The notes under the pieces were generated by a model that was given only the letters and a program-made list of their open reading frames with translations, ran no database searches and was not told the DNA's origin. A DNA stretch of 64,000 bases. Source: Hanleya hanleyi (taxonomy: Eukaryota; Mollusca; Polyplacophora; Lepidopleurida; Hanleyidae). Position 1 is the stretch's first letter, and each line of letters opens with the position of its first letter. The stretch spans positions 1-64,000 of the forward strand of contig JAVTVY010019606.1 of assembly GCA_036873755.1 (NCBI GenBank), written 5' to 3'. Made by a program: the position numbers and the translations under genes. Positions 63,858 through 64,000 of the stretch are shown one piece after another.

Positions 63858-64000
63858 TATGTCACGTGTAAACACAGTTGGCCTGCAGAATCGACAAAGA
63901 TGATTGTAGGTGAATGCAAAAGTGCATGTGTCATCTGTATAGGCGGGACGACGTCTGTTTGTAACCAGATAACTGTTGCAATAGTCAAAAATGAGGTAAC
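63666..64000 (-). CDS. Unidentified protein, C-terminal 111 residues, runs off the window
   Basis: Open on the minus strand from the window edge to TGA at 63666-63668. It contains LIFDYCNSYLVTNRRRPAYT, a Cys/His-rich FTYNHLCRFCRPTVF and a C-terminal LPLLIDIEKDYYGNVVF...NGGYINGMLAKLL. The frame is conserved in two other partial copies (60896-61437 and 62949-63326), which supports real coding. I do not recognise the family. CxxC plus His could bind a metal. It may be the gene of another repeated element. Confidence 0.45.
   Translation of the reverse strand, partial: YLIFDYCNSYLVTNRRRPAYTDDTCTFAFTYNHLCRFCRPTVFTRDILSPTHVYVFKDNFLPLLIDIEKDYYGNVVFPRHYEQVCQLLTRTFPDNGGYINGMLAKLLIFM

Noticed and set aside
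1..64000. CRISPR array, rRNA or bacterial operon
   Set aside because: Regular repeats here are minisatellites without unique spacers of constant length; no rRNA motifs; introns and gene families are animal.

Overview
The window is animal nuclear DNA, AT-rich, with GT-AG introns and very dense repeats. Host genes include a Na+/K+-ATPase beta subunit, a STAND-NTPase/ankyrin gene, the first exon of a Cys-rich secreted or receptor-like protein and a short ubiquitin-like two-exon gene. Together with three Polinton/Maverick-type elements they point to an aquatic invertebrate (bivalve, other lophotrochozoan, or lancelet-like). The species cannot be fixed from sequence alone. Most of the DNA is mobile-element derived.

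Layout. 1-3.2 kb: tandem duplications and minisatellites. 3289-6974: a 3.7-kb foldback (giant inverted repeat) with AGTAG termini and a perfect 6-bp target duplication (ATGCAC); each arm holds a two-exon Cys-rich gene, intact in the right arm and frameshifted in the left. 7.4-8.6 kb: receptor-like exon (minus). 9-19 kb: repeats, a ubiquitin-like gene (minus) and one unidentified Ser/Thr-rich ORF. 19.7-35.0 kb: a STAND-NTPase/ankyrin gene whose coding exon is split by an 11.5-kb foldback (21381-32915, target duplication GGGGGC). The same gene also carries a frameshift in a CT tract and an in-frame stop.

The 11.5-kb foldback carries four intact, divergently arranged genes, two per arm. Each encodes three C2H2 fingers joined to a domain that otherwise forms the N-terminus of the Polinton DNA polymerase B. 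41.7-42.6 kb: intronless ATP1B-like gene. 44810-60770: a 16-kb Polinton with AGTAGTAG termini, 6-bp target duplication (ATCGGT/ATCGCT), minisatellite-bearing inverted repeats, integrase, packaging ATPase, minor and major capsid proteins, adenain-like protease and PolB. Integrase, major capsid and PolB are broken, while ATPase, protease, minor capsid and several small genes are open. Between PolB and the right terminus lies a divergent histone H3 gene with a histone-type 3' stem-loop, so it sits inside the element. 60.9-64 kb: direct and inverted repeats around an unidentified coding-like segment that runs off the window.

How it fits together. The three elements share AGTAG ends and 6-bp target duplications. 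The Polinton and the large foldback also share a CRE-containing repeat, a promoter-upstream repeat with a TATA box, the PolB N-terminal domain and a 3' hairpin with a conserved GGCTCCCCCA loop. I infer that the foldbacks belong to the Polinton superfamily and that at least the large one could be mobilised in trans by a Polinton.
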